Below are positions 13,498-13,697 of a stretch of DNA of 13,697 bases, piece by piece; position 1 is the stretch's first letter, and every line of letters starts with the position of its first letter. The DNA lies in assembly GCA_964514395.1 (NCBI GenBank), contig CAZEQK010000062.1, forward strand, positions 1 through 13,697. Reading direction: 5' to 3'. The notes below the pieces were generated by a model. The model ran no database searches, had not been told where the DNA came from, and was given only the letters and a program-made list of their open reading frames with translations. Position numbers and translations under genes: made by a program. The DNA is from CAZEQK01 sp964514395 (GTDB lineage Bacteria > Bacillota > Bacilli > Tepidibacillales > Tepidibacillaceae).

Positions 13498-13697
13498 ATG
13501 GGAAATAGAAAAGAACTATTACTAGTGCTTTTTATTATTATTTATTACTGGAGTATTTCATTTTCATACATTTTTGGATAAAGAAGAATCAAGCGATGCA
13601 AAAAGTTATTTAGAAAGCAAAGGGTATAAAATAATAAAATACGATGATCAGATTAGAAAAGAAAACATTTTTGACATAACTAAATTATTTAATATGC
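13498..13697 (+). pseudogene. Start of an unrecognised membrane-anchored protein, frameshifted and cut by the window edge
   Basis: ATG 13498 has a good ribosome site (AAGGTGG, 13483-13489). The frame gives MGNRKELLLVLFIII and then stops at TAA 13579. In the +1 frame the coding sequence continues from about 13544 as TGVFHFHTFLDKEESSDA and onward, open to the end of the window and protein-like (SYLESKGYKIIKYD). Together they look like one protein with an N-terminal membrane anchor and an extracellular part, split by a one-base change within the TTTATTATTATTTATTACT tract. Either a frameshift mutation, a sequencing error in the AT-rich repeat, or rarely a programmed shift. The family is not recognised. 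Confidence 0.5.

Noticed and set aside
1..13697. CRISPR arrays, tRNA or rRNA genes
   Set aside because: No regularly spaced repeats, cloverleaf-type sequences or conserved rRNA segments were seen.

Overview
The window looks like a chromosomal segment of a low-GC Gram-positive bacterium of the Bacillaceae type. The evidence is AT-rich DNA, strong purine-rich ribosome binding sites, frequent TTG and GTG starts, a cre-like catabolite site, a solitary MurG paralogue and a five-domain cyclodextrin glucanotransferase. No species can be named from this sequence alone. One run of exactly 100 N (7235-7334) is an assembly placeholder and breaks one locus.

Layout. At 1-210 there is a leader with two hairpins. 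At 211-2714 (+) lies a tight four-gene operon: an ECF sigma factor, a membrane zinc-finger anti-sigma factor, a signal-peptide protein with a bactofilin-like beta segment followed by membrane helices, and a DedA-family membrane protein. It ends at a clear terminator (2794-2828). At 2715-3129 no gene is recognised. At 3130-4437 (-) is a lipoprotein with a degenerate SLH-like region. At 4594-5312 are the remains of an IS3-family element: a truncated orfA joined to an unrelated ORF fragment inside decayed terminal repeats.

At 5341-6643 (-) is a second ECF sigma/anti-sigma pair (SigK/RskA-like). Divergent from it at 6850-7491 (+) are the start of a NEW3-like secreted or membrane protein, with an in-frame TAG, then the N gap, then the last 52 codons of what looks like an ABC permease. 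Both sides of this divergent region carry the same AATCC-N16-CGTA element, which suggests that the sigma factor controls itself and the NEW3/ABC locus.

At 7572-8276 (-) is a CBS-domain protein with an N-terminal HEPN-like RX4H motif. At 8468-9181 (+) is a YdcF/SanA-like DUF218 membrane protein. At 9323-10837 (+) are a VOC-fold protein and a MurG-like glycosyltransferase. At 11134-13266 (+) is a secreted cyclodextrin glucanotransferase with a cre site in its leader and a terminator after it. The right edge holds the start of an apparently frameshifted small membrane-anchored protein.

Much of the window concerns the cell envelope and its stress responses: two membrane-tethered sigma systems, DedA, a bactofilin-like protein, a MurG paralogue and a SanA-like protein. 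The CGTase is an independent, probably carbon-regulated, starch-degrading gene. The parts most worth a second look are the paired ECF promoters with the broken NEW3/ABC locus, the ECF-bactofilin-DedA operon, and the chimeric IS remnant.
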